From the NCBI GenBank assembly GCA_023228705.1, contig JALOAS010000009.1, forward strand, positions 1-54,997: a stretch of 54,997 nt of DNA, read 5' to 3'. The stretch is from Ottowia sp. GTDB taxonomy: Bacteria; Pseudomonadota; Gammaproteobacteria; Burkholderiales; Burkholderiaceae_C. Positions 27,881 to 36,777 of this stretch are shown here, piece after piece. A model generated the notes under the pieces. The model was not told the DNA's origin and ran no database searches. It worked only from the letters and a program-made list of their open reading frames with translations. Made by a program: the position numbers and the translations under genes. Numbering within the stretch: the first letter of the stretch is position 1; each line of letters begins with the position of its first letter.

Positions 27881-28719
27881 GAACGCACCCTGCCCGCTTC
27901 GTCCACGGCAAACATCACGTCGCGCTGCAGCGGCACCAGGTGCTGCCCGTTGTCGGCCTGGACGATGCTGCCGTTGATGCTGCTGTTCTCGGCGATGAAC
28001 AGGGCGCAGCGGGCCACGTCATCGACGTCAATCGCGCGGCGCAGCAGGTTGACCCGGCTCGCCCGGTCAAAATTGTCCTGCGACTGCGGCCCGCTCGGGA
28101 ACATGAGCCCGGGCGAGAGCCCGCAGACCCGCACCCGCGGCGCCAGCGCCTGCGCCTGCAGCGCCACGCTGCCGGCCAGCGCCAGCTTGCTCACCGTGTA
28201 TGAAAAATAATCGGGGTTGAGGTTGTGCACCTTCTGGTCCAGCACGTGCACCACGCTGTGCCAGCCCGGCGCGGCGTCGGCTGGCACGCGCTGCGCCAGT
28301 TCGTTGGCCAGCAGCAGCGGCGTCACGGTGTTGGTCGACAGGTGCTTTTGCAGTTGCACCGCGCTGGCGGTTCGCGCGTCGTCGGCGGCAAACAGCGAGG
28401 CGTTGTTGACCAGGCAGCGCGGCATCTGGTCCAGCTCGGCTGCCGCCGTGTCCAGCACCCGGCGCGCTGCGTCGGGCAGCACCAGGTCCGCCTGGACCAG
28501 GTGGCAGCTTTGACCCAGCTGCTGGATCTCGGCGCGCAGCCGGTCCGCCGCTTCCGCCGAGTGACGGTAATGCGCCAGCACGTTCCAGCCCGCTCGGGCA
28601 AAGTGCAGGCTGACTGCGCGCCCCAGCCGGCGCGCAGCGCCGGTCACCAGCACCCACGGGGGCCCGGCTGCCACGGCCGGGCGGGCAATTGATTCGGATG
28701 GTTCAGGCACGGGCCTCAT
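27877..28719 (-). CDS. folM: Pteridine-reductase-like short-chain dehydrogenase
   Basis: This 280-residue NADPH-dependent SDR has TGAARRLGRAVSLHFARAGW at the N-terminus. The Arg in TGxxxRxG is the hallmark of pteridine reductases such as PTR1 and FolM. The catalytic YTVSK motif is present in FSYTVSKLALAGS. The likely reaction is reduction of dihydromonapterin or dihydrofolate to the tetrahydro form. It heads an operon with two FolB-like proteins (four-base overlap). ATG 28719 is the likely start, though the first 15 residues are not conserved. A divergent methyltransferase starts 94 bases away. Confidence 0.84.
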   Translation of the reverse strand: MRPVPEPSESIARPAVAAGPPWVLVTGAARRLGRAVSLHFARAGWNVLAHYRHSAEAADRLRAEIQQLGQSCHLVQADLVLPDAARRVLDTAAAELDQMPRCLVNNASLFAADDARTASAVQLQKHLSTNTVTPLLLANELAQRVPADAAPGWHSVVHVLDQKVHNLNPDYFSYTVSKLALAGSVALQAQALAPRVRVCGLSPGLMFPSGPQSQDNFDRASRVNLLRRAIDVDDVARCALFIAENSSINGSIVQADNGQHLVPLQRDVMFAVDEAGRVRS

Positions 28720-28813
28720 TGTGCGACAAAACACGGCAGCGCCCGCCGCGTTGCCGCATCGGGTTTCCGCCGGCGCGCAACCGGGGCCAAGATGCATCAG
28801 CGACAATGCAGGC

Positions 28814-29950
28814 GTGAGTCCCGACCCCGATCCCGCCTGCAGCCCCGATGCGCAACGCCTCCTGGCGCTGGGGCGCAGCCTGGCCCATTCCATACGGCAG
28901 GCCGGCGGCTGGCTGCCCTTTGATGCGTTCATGCAGCAGGCGCTGTACGCGCCGCAGCTGGGCTACTACGCCAGCGGCAGCCAGCAGTTTGGCGCCTGGG
29001 CCGCAGATGGCAGCGATTTTGTCACCGCACCCGAGTTGTCGCCGCTTTTTGGCCAGCTGCTGGCGCGGCAGCTGGCCGAGGCGCTGGACGCCACCGGCAC
29101 CGACGAGATCTGGGAGTTCGGCGCGGGCTCCGGCGCGCTGGCACGGCAAGTCCTCCAGGCGCTGGCCGAGGTGGGTGCATCGCCCCGCCGCTACACCATC
29201 GTTGACGTCTCCGGCGCGCTGCAGGCGCGCCAGCGCGCGCAGCTGGCGGAATTTGGCGACCGGGTCCGCTGGGCCGGCGCGCTGCCCGACGCGCTGCACG
29301 GCGTGGTGCTGGGCAACGAGGTGCTGGATGCCATGCCGGTCAAGCTGCTGGCGCGCCTGGGCAACGCGTGGCACGAACGCGGCGTGGCGCTGGATGGCAA
29401 CGGGCAGGACCTTGTCTGGGCCAACCGCCTGACCGGGCTGCGCCCGCCGCTTGAGGTGGAAGGCCGGCACGACTACGTCACCGAAATCCATCCACAGGCC
29501 GAAGGCTTCGTGCGCACCGTGGGCGAGCTGCTGGCGCGCGGGCGGGGCGCCGCGTTCTTCATCGACTACGGGTTCCCCGAGGCCGAGTACTACCACTGGC
29601 AGCGCCACATGGGGACGCTGGCTTGCCATCAGCGGCACCACGTAGACAACGCACCGCTGCAGCAGGTGGGCGCCAAGGACATCACCGCGCACGTCAACTT
29701 CACGGGCATTGCGCTGGCCGCGCAGGACGTGGGGCTGGACGTGCTGGGCTATACGTCGCAGGGCCGGTTCCTGCTCAACCTGGGCCTGGCCGAGCACATG
29801 GCCGCAGCCGACCTGCCGGCGCGCAGCCGCGCCATGACGCTGCTGGCCGAGCACGAGATGGGCGAGCTGTTCAAGGTCATTGCGCTGACCGCCGGCGATG
29901 GCTGGCCCGCGCTTGGCTTTGCCGCAGGCGATCGCACGCACAGACTGTAG
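28814..29950 (+). CDS. MidA/NDUFAF7-like SAM-dependent methyltransferase
   Basis: This 378-residue protein of the DUF185 family is homologous to the mitochondrial complex I assembly arginine methyltransferase NDUFAF7. Motifs include FMQQALYAPQLGYYASG, SDFVTAPELSPLFGQLLARQL, the SAM-binding EFGAGSGALARQVL and GVVLGNEVLDAMPV, and FFIDYGFPEAEYYH. The start is taken as GTG 28814; the in-frame GTG at 28721 would abut the divergent folM start. Proximity to pterin genes is common in Burkholderiales. The bacterial substrate is not known. Confidence 0.86.
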   Translation: MSPDPDPACSPDAQRLLALGRSLAHSIRQAGGWLPFDAFMQQALYAPQLGYYASGSQQFGAWAADGSDFVTAPELSPLFGQLLARQLAEALDATGTDEIWEFGAGSGALARQVLQALAEVGASPRRYTIVDVSGALQARQRAQLAEFGDRVRWAGALPDALHGVVLGNEVLDAMPVKLLARLGNAWHERGVALDGNGQDLVWANRLTGLRPPLEVEGRHDYVTEIHPQAEGFVRTVGELLARGRGAAFFIDYGFPEAEYYHWQRHMGTLACHQRHHVDNAPLQQVGAKDITAHVNFTGIALAAQDVGLDVLGYTSQGRFLLNLGLAEHMAAADLPARSRAMTLLAEHEMGELFKVIALTAGDGWPALGFAAGDRTHRL

Positions 29951-29977
29951 TACGGATTTCCGCTTTCAACCCAACAC

Positions 29978-30172
29978 ATGTGGCGCTGGCTTCTTGCAAT
30001 CTTCGTGGCACTGATCGTGCTGGACGGCGTCGCGCCCTGGCTGCGCAAGCTGGGGCTGGGCCGCCTGCCCGGAGACATGAACTTCAGGCTGCTGGGGCGC
30101 AACTGGTCCATTCCGCTGGGCAGCACGGTGCTGCTCAGCGTGGCCGTGAGCCTGATCGTGAGGCTGCTCTGA
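29978..30172 (+). CDS. DUF2905 small membrane protein
   Basis: This 64-residue protein has two hydrophobic segments (WLLAIFVALIVLDGVAPWL and IPLGSTVLLSVAVSLIVRLL). They flank the conserved loop GLGRLPGDMNFRLLGRNWSI, which identifies DUF2905. Function is unknown. It follows the methyltransferase by 27 bases, probably in the same transcript, and converges on rodA. Confidence 0.87.
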   Translation: MWRWLLAIFVALIVLDGVAPWLRKLGLGRLPGDMNFRLLGRNWSIPLGSTVLLSVAVSLIVRLL

Positions 30173-30212
30173 ACGGGCAGCGCACACGTCGTCGATACTG
30201 CTGCAACCAGCA

Positions 30213-31367
30213 TCAGCCCGGCATCAGGCGCCGGCTGCGCGCGATGGACATGAGCATGCCAAAGGCAAGCCCCAGCGTCATCATGGCGGTGCCGCCATAG
30301 CTGAGGAAGGGCAGCGGGATGCCCACCACCGGCAGGATTCCGGAGACCATGGCCATGTTGACAAACGCGTAGGTGAACACCATGGTGGTCAGGCTGGCGG
30401 CCAGCAGGCGCGAGAAAGTCGTGGGTGCTTCGGCTGCGATCATGAACCCGCGAAACAGCACGAACACGAAGGCGCTGATCAGCGCCAGGTTGCCGATGAG
30501 CCCGAACTCCTCCGAAAAAGACGCAAAAATGAAGTCGGTGGTGCGCTCGGGGATGAACGCCAGGTGCGTCTGCGTACCCTGCATGAAGCCCTTGCCGTAA
30601 AGGCCGCCCGAGCCGATGGCGATCATGGCCTGCAGGATGTTGAAACCGCTGCCCAGCGGGTCGCGCGTGGGATCCAGCAGCGTGCAGACGCGCTGGCGCT
30701 GGTAGTCGTGCAGGAACAGCCATTTGACGCCATCCGCGCACAGCCTGTCCTCAAACGCCAGCAGCAGCAGGACTGCAACGACCAGCGCCAGCACGGGCGG
30801 CACGACCAGCTTCCACGGCAGGCCGGCAAAGAAGATCACGGCCAGCCCGGTCGCCAGCACGAGCACGGCCGTTCCCAGGTCCGGCTGCCTGACGATGAAC
30901 GCCACCGGAATTCCGAGCAGGACAAACGCCAACAGGAAGTCCAGCCACGGGCGCCTGCCGGCGCGGACATGAAACCACCATGCCAGCACCAGCGGCACCG
31001 CCACCTTCAGCAGCTCGCTGGGCTGGACGACGACGCCGATGTCCAGCCAGCGCTGCGCACCCTTGCGGCTGACGCCAAACAGGAGCACGGCCACGAGCAG
31101 CGCCACGCCCAGCAGATACAGCGGCAGCGCCAGCCGCATGAGCCGCTCCGGCGGCACCTGCGCAACAACCAGCATGACGGCGCCGGCCAGCAGCATGTTG
31201 CGGCCGTGGTCGACAAAGCGGGTGCCATGGTCAAAACCGGAGGAATACATCGCCAGCAGGCCGATGGCGGCAAGCACCAGCACGCCGAGCAGCAGCGGCA
31301 CGTCCACCGCGCGCAGCCAGGTGGCGGCCCGCCGCCATGCCGACGGTTTCTCAAAGACGACAATCAC
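30213..31367 (-). CDS. rodA: Rod-shape peptidoglycan glycosyltransferase RodA
   Basis: This 384-residue SEDS-family membrane protein polymerises peptidoglycan glycan strands for elongation with a class B PBP. About ten membrane segments are visible. RodA landmarks are GAQRWLDIGVVVQPSELLKVAVPL, FIVRQPDLGTAVLVL, and HLAFIPERTTDFIFASFSEEFGLIG near the end, with the conserved Asp in the extracellular loop. Here rodA is a lone gene; no mreBCD or PBP2 gene is adjacent, although these are often linked. Confidence 0.95.
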   Translation of the reverse strand: MIVVFEKPSAWRRAATWLRAVDVPLLLGVLVLAAIGLLAMYSSGFDHGTRFVDHGRNMLLAGAVMLVVAQVPPERLMRLALPLYLLGVALLVAVLLFGVSRKGAQRWLDIGVVVQPSELLKVAVPLVLAWWFHVRAGRRPWLDFLLAFVLLGIPVAFIVRQPDLGTAVLVLATGLAVIFFAGLPWKLVVPPVLALVVAVLLLLAFEDRLCADGVKWLFLHDYQRQRVCTLLDPTRDPLGSGFNILQAMIAIGSGGLYGKGFMQGTQTHLAFIPERTTDFIFASFSEEFGLIGNLALISAFVFVLFRGFMIAAEAPTTFSRLLAASLTTMVFTYAFVNMAMVSGILPVVGIPLPFLSYGGTAMMTLGLAFGMLMSIARSRRLMPG

Positions 31368-31443
31368 AGGCTGGATTATCGTTCCCGCGCCCCTGTGCGA
31401 CGGTCCGGCCCCCGTTCAAACGCAAGACAGGCAAGACACCAAG

Positions 31444-32046
31444 ATGAACCCCGAAGTCCCGATCACGCATCTCTTGTACCTGCATGGATTTCGCTCTTCC
31501 CCGCTGTCGTCCAAGGCGCGCAAGCTGTGCCGGGCCATACACGCGCTGCGCAGGAACGTGCTGTGGTGGAGCCCCCAGCTGCCCGCCTCACCCGCAGAGG
31601 CCAGCCAGTGCATCGCGGCGGGAACGAAAGACTGGCCGGCCGAACGGATGGCGGTCGTGGGCTCGTCGCTCGGTGGCTACTACGCCAACTGGCTGGCTGA
31701 GCGCAAGCGCTGCCGCGCGGTCCTGCTGAACCCGGCCGTGCAGCCGGCGCGCAGCCTGGCGTCCAGCGTCGGGCGGCAGAGTCGCTGGCATGCGCCGGAG
31801 CAGCACTTTGACTTCCATGCCGCATACCTGGACGAGCTGCGGGCGCTGGCAGTGCCGCAGCCGGCCAACGGCGGGCAGACGCTGGCGATCATCGCCAAGG
31901 GCGACGAGGTGCTGGACTGGCGGGAGATGGCGCAGCATCACGCAGGCGCGCACATGCATATCCTGGACGGCAGCGACCACAGCCTGAGTGACTTTGACGC
32001 GCACATGGCCCGTATCCTGGCTTTTCTCGGGCTCCGCGCAGCCTGA
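31444..32046 (+). CDS. YqiA/YcfP-like α/β-hydrolase esterase
   Basis: This 200-residue small α/β hydrolase has the start motif LLYLHGFRSSPLSSKA and nucleophile elbow VVGSSLGGYYANWLAE (Ser near residue 73). The acid IIAKGDEVLDW and the His in DGSDHSLSDF complete the triad. YqiA enzymes hydrolyse short acyl-CoA or other thioesters in vitro. It sits ahead of the RNB exoribonuclease gene with a 74-base gap. Confidence 0.86.
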   Translation: MNPEVPITHLLYLHGFRSSPLSSKARKLCRAIHALRRNVLWWSPQLPASPAEASQCIAAGTKDWPAERMAVVGSSLGGYYANWLAERKRCRAVLLNPAVQPARSLASSVGRQSRWHAPEQHFDFHAAYLDELRALAVPQPANGGQTLAIIAKGDEVLDWREMAQHHAGAHMHILDGSDHSLSDFDAHMARILAFLGLRAA

Positions 32047-32120
32047 AGCTGGGACGCCGCGCCGCACGCACCACCGGCCACCGCGGCGACCGGCCGCAAC
32101 ATGGGAAAATCCCAAGGCTC

Positions 32121-34160
32121 ATGTACATGCTTTTTGACCAGGCCGGCAAGTTCCTGACCGGCCGCATTCTCTCTGAAACCGACACCTCCGCGCAGGTCGA
32201 GCTGGACACCGGCAAGCGGGTCAAGGTCAAGGCAGCGCAGCAGCTGCTGCGCTTTGACGCGCCCGAGCCACCGGAGCTGCTCGCTGACGCGCAGGCGCAG
32301 GCGGCAGAAGTGGACCCGGCGCTGGCCTGGGAATTTGCACCCGAGGAGGAGTTTGGTTTTGCCGACATGGCGGCCGACTACTTTGGCGACGCACCGACCG
32401 CGGAGCAGAAGGCCGCCGCGCTCTTTGCCCTGCACGAGGTGCCGCATTACTTCCGCCGCGCCGGCAAGGGCCGGTTTCGCAAGGCACCGGCCGACCTGGT
32501 TGAAAAAGCGCTGGCCGCCATTGAACGCAAGAAGCAGATCGCCGCACAGATCGACGCCTGGGCCGGGCAATTGCAGTCCGGCCACTGTCCCCCGGAGATT
32601 GCCGACAATCTGTACAAAATCCTGTTCAAGCCCGACAAGAACGCGCCCGAATACAAGGCCGTTGCGCAGGCGGCACACCAGGCGCGCCTGGCGCCACTCG
32701 CGCTGCTGGTCCAGGCCGGTGCCATTGCGTCGCCGTACGCGTTTCACTGGCAGCGCTTCCTGTACGAGAACTTCCCCGAAGGCACCGATTTCCCGGCGCT
32801 TGAGGCGCCACAGCGCGTCGCTGATGAACTGCCGCTGGCCGACGTCGCGGCGCTGTCCATAGACGATGCCGAGACCACCGAAATCGACGATGCGGTTTCC
32901 GTCTCCGGCCTGGGCTCGGGCAGCGTGACGCTGGGCATACACATTGCGGCGCCGGGGCTGGTCATCCAGCCCGGTGACGCGCTGGACGAAGTGGCCCGCC
33001 GGCGCCTGTCCACTGTCTACATGCCCGGCTGCAAGATCACCATGCTGCCGCAGGCGGTCGTGGCGGCCTGCGCGCTGCATGCGGGCCAGCCGGTGCCCGC
33101 AGTGTCACTCTACGCCACCATTGATGAGCAAACGCTGGAAATTCGCAACACCGAGACCCGGCTGGAACGCATCGCGGCCGCAGCCAACCTGCGCCATGAC
33201 GAGTTGCGCTGGATGTTTGACTCAGCAGCGGCCGCAGCCGACGATGGCGCCGCTGCCTGGCAGCCGCAGCTGGCGTTCCTGCACCGACTGGCGCTGAAGC
33301 TCAAGGCGGGCCGCGAGCGGCTGCGCGGCAAGCCGGAAAGCTACACACGGCCCGATTACCAGTTCACGCTGCTGGACCAGCAGGGCAAGCGCCCCACGGG
33401 CGACGAGCAGGTGCAGATCACGCAGCGCCCGCGCGGCGAGCCGCTGGACCTCATCGTCTCCGAGCTCATGGTGCTGGCCAACTGCAGCTGGGGCGAGTGG
33501 CTCAAACGCCTGGGCGTTCCCGGCGTCTACCGCAGCCAGGCGGCGCTGGCACCGGGCGTGAAGGTGCGCATGGGCACCCGTGCGCTGCCGCACGCGGGAA
33601 TCGGCGTGCCCAGCTACTGCTGGAGCACGTCGCCGCTGCGCCGCTACGTGGACCTGGTCAACCAGTGGCAGATCATCGCGGCTGCGCAGCATGGCCAGAC
33701 CGCAGCGCTGGCCGCCCCGTTCAAGCCCAGGGACACCGCGCTGCTGGCCATCATCAGCGCCTTTGACGCCGCCTATACCGCCTACGCGCAAAACCAGCGG
33801 GCGATGGAACGTTACTGGACGCTGCGCTACCTGGAGCAGCAGGGCATCACGACGCTGACCGCGCGCCTCATGCGCGAACAGGCAGACGGCACCTGGCTCG
33901 CCCGGACCGAAACACTGCCGCTGGTGCTGTCCGTCCCTGCTGCGGACGCGCTGGCGCCGGGCCGCCGCGTGCGCCTGCAGCTGGGCACCCCCGACCTGGT
34001 TGCGCTGGACGTACGCGGCACGGTCAGCGAGCTGCTACCGGACGGCGACGCCACGGCCAGCGGCGAAGCGGGCAACGACGACGCGGGAGACGATGCCGTC
34101 GCCATCCAGATCAGCATGGGCAGCGACGAGGCGGACGCGGACGGACCCGGCACGCCGTGA
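32121..34160 (+). CDS. RNB-domain exoribonuclease (RNase II family)
   Basis: This 679-residue 3'–5' exoribonuclease has an N-terminal RNA-binding part and a central RNB catalytic domain (about 250–560). The catalytic acidic cluster is LSIDDAETTEIDDAVSV. Later landmarks are YMPGCKITMLP and STSPLRRYVDLVNQWQI. The C-terminal tail is acidic and low in complexity (GEAGNDDAGDDAVAIQ), which is unusual. It overlaps the TonB-like gene by four bases (GTGA). The RNB–TonB pair before mtgA is typical of Burkholderiales. Confidence 0.9.
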   Translation: MYMLFDQAGKFLTGRILSETDTSAQVELDTGKRVKVKAAQQLLRFDAPEPPELLADAQAQAAEVDPALAWEFAPEEEFGFADMAADYFGDAPTAEQKAAALFALHEVPHYFRRAGKGRFRKAPADLVEKALAAIERKKQIAAQIDAWAGQLQSGHCPPEIADNLYKILFKPDKNAPEYKAVAQAAHQARLAPLALLVQAGAIASPYAFHWQRFLYENFPEGTDFPALEAPQRVADELPLADVAALSIDDAETTEIDDAVSVSGLGSGSVTLGIHIAAPGLVIQPGDALDEVARRRLSTVYMPGCKITMLPQAVVAACALHAGQPVPAVSLYATIDEQTLEIRNTETRLERIAAAANLRHDELRWMFDSAAAAADDGAAAWQPQLAFLHRLALKLKAGRERLRGKPESYTRPDYQFTLLDQQGKRPTGDEQVQITQRPRGEPLDLIVSELMVLANCSWGEWLKRLGVPGVYRSQAALAPGVKVRMGTRALPHAGIGVPSYCWSTSPLRRYVDLVNQWQIIAAAQHGQTAALAAPFKPRDTALLAIISAFDAAYTAYAQNQRAMERYWTLRYLEQQGITTLTARLMREQADGTWLARTETLPLVLSVPAADALAPGRRVRLQLGTPDLVALDVRGTVSELLPDGDATASGEAGNDDAGDDAVAIQISMGSDEADADGPGTP

Positions 34161-35059
34161 TCATCCGGCGGCTGCGCTCGTTCACCACCCTGCAATGGGC
34201 GCTGGGCCTGTCGCTGATCGTGCATGCGGCGGTCCTGTCGATCCGCTTTGTCGACCCGGTGGTCCTGCAGCGCGCGTTCAACCACGATGCGCTCGACGTG
34301 CTGCTGGTCAACGCCAAGTCGGAAGAAGATCCGGACAGGCCGCAGGCGCTGGCGCAGCACAGCCTCGTGGGTGGCGGCGAATCCGACGACGGGCGCGTGG
34401 CCAGCACGCCGCTGCCGCCGCAGCAGGACGCGGTCGAGGGCGATGCCCCCGTGGAGCAGCGGCAGCACCAGATTGACCGCATGCTGCAGCAGCAGGAGGA
34501 GCTGATCGCCCGCATCCGCGAGCGGCTGGCCAGCATGCCCAGGCCGGATCCGGAAACGGCGGACAACGACGCGCAGGCGCTGGCGCTGGAAGAAAAACGG
34601 CGCAAGTTGAGTGAGCTGCTCGCGGCCATAGAGCGGCGCAAGGACGAGGAGAATTCACGGCCGCGCATGCGCTACCTCAGCCCGGCAACGCTGGGCGTCA
34701 CGTACGCTCAATACTACGACGACATGCGGCTGAAGATCGAAGCCGTGGGCACGGCCAACTTCCCGCAGTTTGCCGGGCGCAAGCTCTATGGCGACCTGCT
34801 CATGGCCCTGCTGATCAACCACGATGGCCGCATCCTGGACGCGCGCGTCGTGAAAGGCTCTGGCAGCCGCATCCTGGACCGCCTGGCCGAGGCCATCGCG
34901 CAAAAGGCCGCCCCGTTCGGCCCGTTCACCGCGGCCATGCGCCGCGATACCGACCGCTTTGACGTGACCGCCCGCTTCCACTTCACGCACGACGCCACCC
35001 TGCAGACCACGCTGCAGGGCGACCTGCTGTCGTCGACGGCGCAAGGGGCCAACCCATGA
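34157..35059 (+). CDS. TonB-family energy-transducer-like protein
   Basis: This 300-residue protein has one N-terminal membrane anchor (LQWALGLSLIVHAAVLSIRF) containing the SxxxH motif typical of TonB. A long periplasmic linker with coiled-coil character follows (HQIDRMLQQQEELIARIRERL, LEEKRRKLSELLAAIERRK). The TonB C-terminal domain (about 205–285) carries LMALLINHDGRILDARVVKGSG. The start is GTG at 34157, coupled to the RNB stop. The coiled linker replaces the usual proline-rich one. No ExbB/ExbD genes are nearby. Confidence 0.84.
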   Translation: MIIRRLRSFTTLQWALGLSLIVHAAVLSIRFVDPVVLQRAFNHDALDVLLVNAKSEEDPDRPQALAQHSLVGGGESDDGRVASTPLPPQQDAVEGDAPVEQRQHQIDRMLQQQEELIARIRERLASMPRPDPETADNDAQALALEEKRRKLSELLAAIERRKDEENSRPRMRYLSPATLGVTYAQYYDDMRLKIEAVGTANFPQFAGRKLYGDLLMALLINHDGRILDARVVKGSGSRILDRLAEAIAQKAAPFGPFTAAMRRDTDRFDVTARFHFTHDATLQTTLQGDLLSSTAQGANP

Positions 35060-35060
35060 A

Positions 35061-35212
35061 CACCACGCGCATGATGGATGACCGCGCTGGCGCCTTGATG
35101 AGGTTGAGCGAATTGCGTCCAGCGTATGCCCGCCACGCCCAACGCCTGACGCCAAACGTTCATGGGCCGCGGTCATCTGTCATCCGGTGAGCTGACGATG
35201 CTTGCCAATCAG
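35061..35212 (+). repeat. Modular intergenic repeat, copy D (carries the mtgA start)
   Basis: Copy D has the left module (CGCATGATGGATGACC..., then GATGAGGTTGAGCGAATTGC), a degenerate heptamer region (ACGCCCAACGCCTGACGCC), one CATCTGT unit and the complete right module CCGGTGAGCTGACG-ATGCTTGCCAATCAG. The hairpin module is absent. The ATG in the right module (35198) is the probable mtgA start codon. In related genomes aroE usually lies at this place between the TonB-like gene and mtgA. Confidence 0.88.
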
Positions 35213-35926
35213 TTGAATCCATGGGTCCGGCTCGCGCTGCTGCTGGTCACCGGCTTCATGGTGTTGCAGCTCTTCTTTGTGGGACGCATCGCCCTGACGA
35301 CCGCCGTCAACCCGCAGTCCACCGCAGTTGAGCGCTCGCGCATCTGGCTGCAGGCCCGCGAAGGCCAGCTGCGCTGGAGCCAGCAATGGCGCGACTACGC
35401 CGACATGTCAGACGCGCTCAAGCGCGCCGTCGTGGCGTCCGAGGACGACCGCTTCATGCAGCACAAGGGCATTGACTGGCCCGCGATCAAGAGGGCGTTC
35501 GAGCGGAACGTGCAGCGGCGCCGGACCGCTGCCGCCCGGGGGCTGGGCCAACCCGTGGTGGTGCGCGGCGGCTCGACCATCACCCAGCAGCTGGCCAAGA
35601 ACCTGCTGCTGTCCGGCGAGCGCACCTTTGTGCGCAAGGGTCAGGAGCTGGTGTTGACCTGGGCGCTGGAGACGCTGCTCAGCAAGCGGCGCATCCTGGA
35701 GATCTACCTCAACCACGCGGAATGGGGACGGGGCATCTTTGGCGCCGAAGCCGCGGCGCAGCATTACTTCGGCCGCTCGGCCAGCACGCTTTCAAGCTGG
35801 CAGGCGGCCCGCCTGGCCGTCATGCTGCCCAACCCGCGCCGCTTCGAGCAGCATCCCGGCTCGGCGTACCTGCAGCGCCGGGCAAACACCATCGCCAGGC
35901 GCATGCGCGCGTCGCAAATCCCATGA
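35198..35926 (+). CDS. mtgA: Monofunctional biosynthetic peptidoglycan transglycosylase
   Basis: This 242-residue GT51 enzyme polymerises lipid II at the inner membrane. One N-terminal anchor (VRLALLLVTGFMVLQLFFVG) precedes the catalytic domain. That domain has VVASEDDRFMQHKGIDWPAI (catalytic Glu), RGGSTITQQLAKNLLLSGERT, and KRRILEIYLNHAEWGRGIFGAEAA. The start ATG 35198 and its GGTGAG ribosome-binding site lie inside modular repeat D, so the first residues (MLANQ) come from the repeat. An in-frame ATG at 35162 exists but is also within the repeat. The expected neighbour aroE is missing. Confidence 0.93.
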   Translation: MLANQLNPWVRLALLLVTGFMVLQLFFVGRIALTTAVNPQSTAVERSRIWLQAREGQLRWSQQWRDYADMSDALKRAVVASEDDRFMQHKGIDWPAIKRAFERNVQRRRTAAARGLGQPVVVRGGSTITQQLAKNLLLSGERTFVRKGQELVLTWALETLLSKRRILEIYLNHAEWGRGIFGAEAAAQHYFGRSASTLSSWQAARLAVMLPNPRRFEQHPGSAYLQRRANTIARRMRASQIP

Positions 35927-35983
35927 GCGTCCAACCCTGTCCGACACAGCCTCCATAATGGACGCGGCAACCACAGGACAGCA

Positions 35984-36535
35984 ATGAGAATCCTCGGCAT
36001 AGACCCCGGCCTGCGCATCACCGGCTTTGGCGTGCTTGACAGCGACGGCACGGCACTGCACTACGTCGCCAGCGGAACCATCCGCACCGCCAGCGTCGAC
36101 ACGGGCAACCTGCCGGCGCGGCTGAAACTGCTGTTTGACGGCGTCGCCGAAGTGGCGGCACGCTACCGGCCGGACATGGCGGCCGTCGAGATCGTGTTTG
36201 TCAACGTCAACCCGCAGTCGACGCTGTTGCTGGGCCAGGCGCGCGGCGCCTGCATCACGGCGCTGGTGACCCGCGAGCTGCCGGTGGCCGAATACACGGC
36301 GCTGCAGATGAAACGCGCCGTGGCCGGGCACGGCAAGGCGGCCAAGGCGCAGATCCAGGCCATGGTGCAGCGGCTGCTCAACCTGCCGGGCACGCCGCAG
36401 GCCGACGCCGCTGATGCGCTGGGACTGGCAATCACGCACGCCCATGCCCACCGCAGCCTGCAGCGCCTGCAATCCGCCGGGCTGCGGCGCCGCACCAGCA
36501 GCATGTACCGCGGCCAGCCACAGCAGGGCAAATAG
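35984..36535 (+). CDS. ruvC: Holliday-junction resolvase RuvC
   Basis: This 183-residue endonuclease resolves Holliday junctions with RuvAB. The start ILGIDPGLRITGFGV carries the first catalytic Asp. VEIVFVNVNPQSTLLLGQARG carries the Glu and DNA-contact loop. ADAADALGLAITHAH carries the last two Asp residues. The C-terminal tail RRRTSSMYRG is basic. ruvA and ruvB are not adjacent, in contrast to many Burkholderiales. Confidence 0.95.
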   Translation: MRILGIDPGLRITGFGVLDSDGTALHYVASGTIRTASVDTGNLPARLKLLFDGVAEVAARYRPDMAAVEIVFVNVNPQSTLLLGQARGACITALVTRELPVAEYTALQMKRAVAGHGKAAKAQIQAMVQRLLNLPGTPQADAADALGLAITHAHAHRSLQRLQSAGLRRRTSSMYRGQPQQGK

Positions 36536-36777
36536 CCCCATGGACGGGATCGGTTTGGGTGGCAGCAGACCGTGGACTGCACAAAATGAGTACAGTTTGC
36601 ATCCTCTTCATGCTTGCGCCCAAGCATGTGCTTCATCCGGCTGCGGATCGAGCCAATACAATTTTTGAGATCAACTCCCGGAAGTTGCCGGCTGCGCATA
36701 ATCCGGGGTGCGCCGCGCATTGCGATGCGGCCCACCGCGTCGGCGGTCTGCTTTACGCGACAACTTGAGGAAAAAAC

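Noticed and set aside
36665..36674. TTGAGATCAA resembling an FNR/ANR half-site pair upstream of the oxidase operon
   Set aside because: The canonical site needs a four-base spacer (TTGAT-n4-ATCAA); here the halves are fused, so I do not call it.
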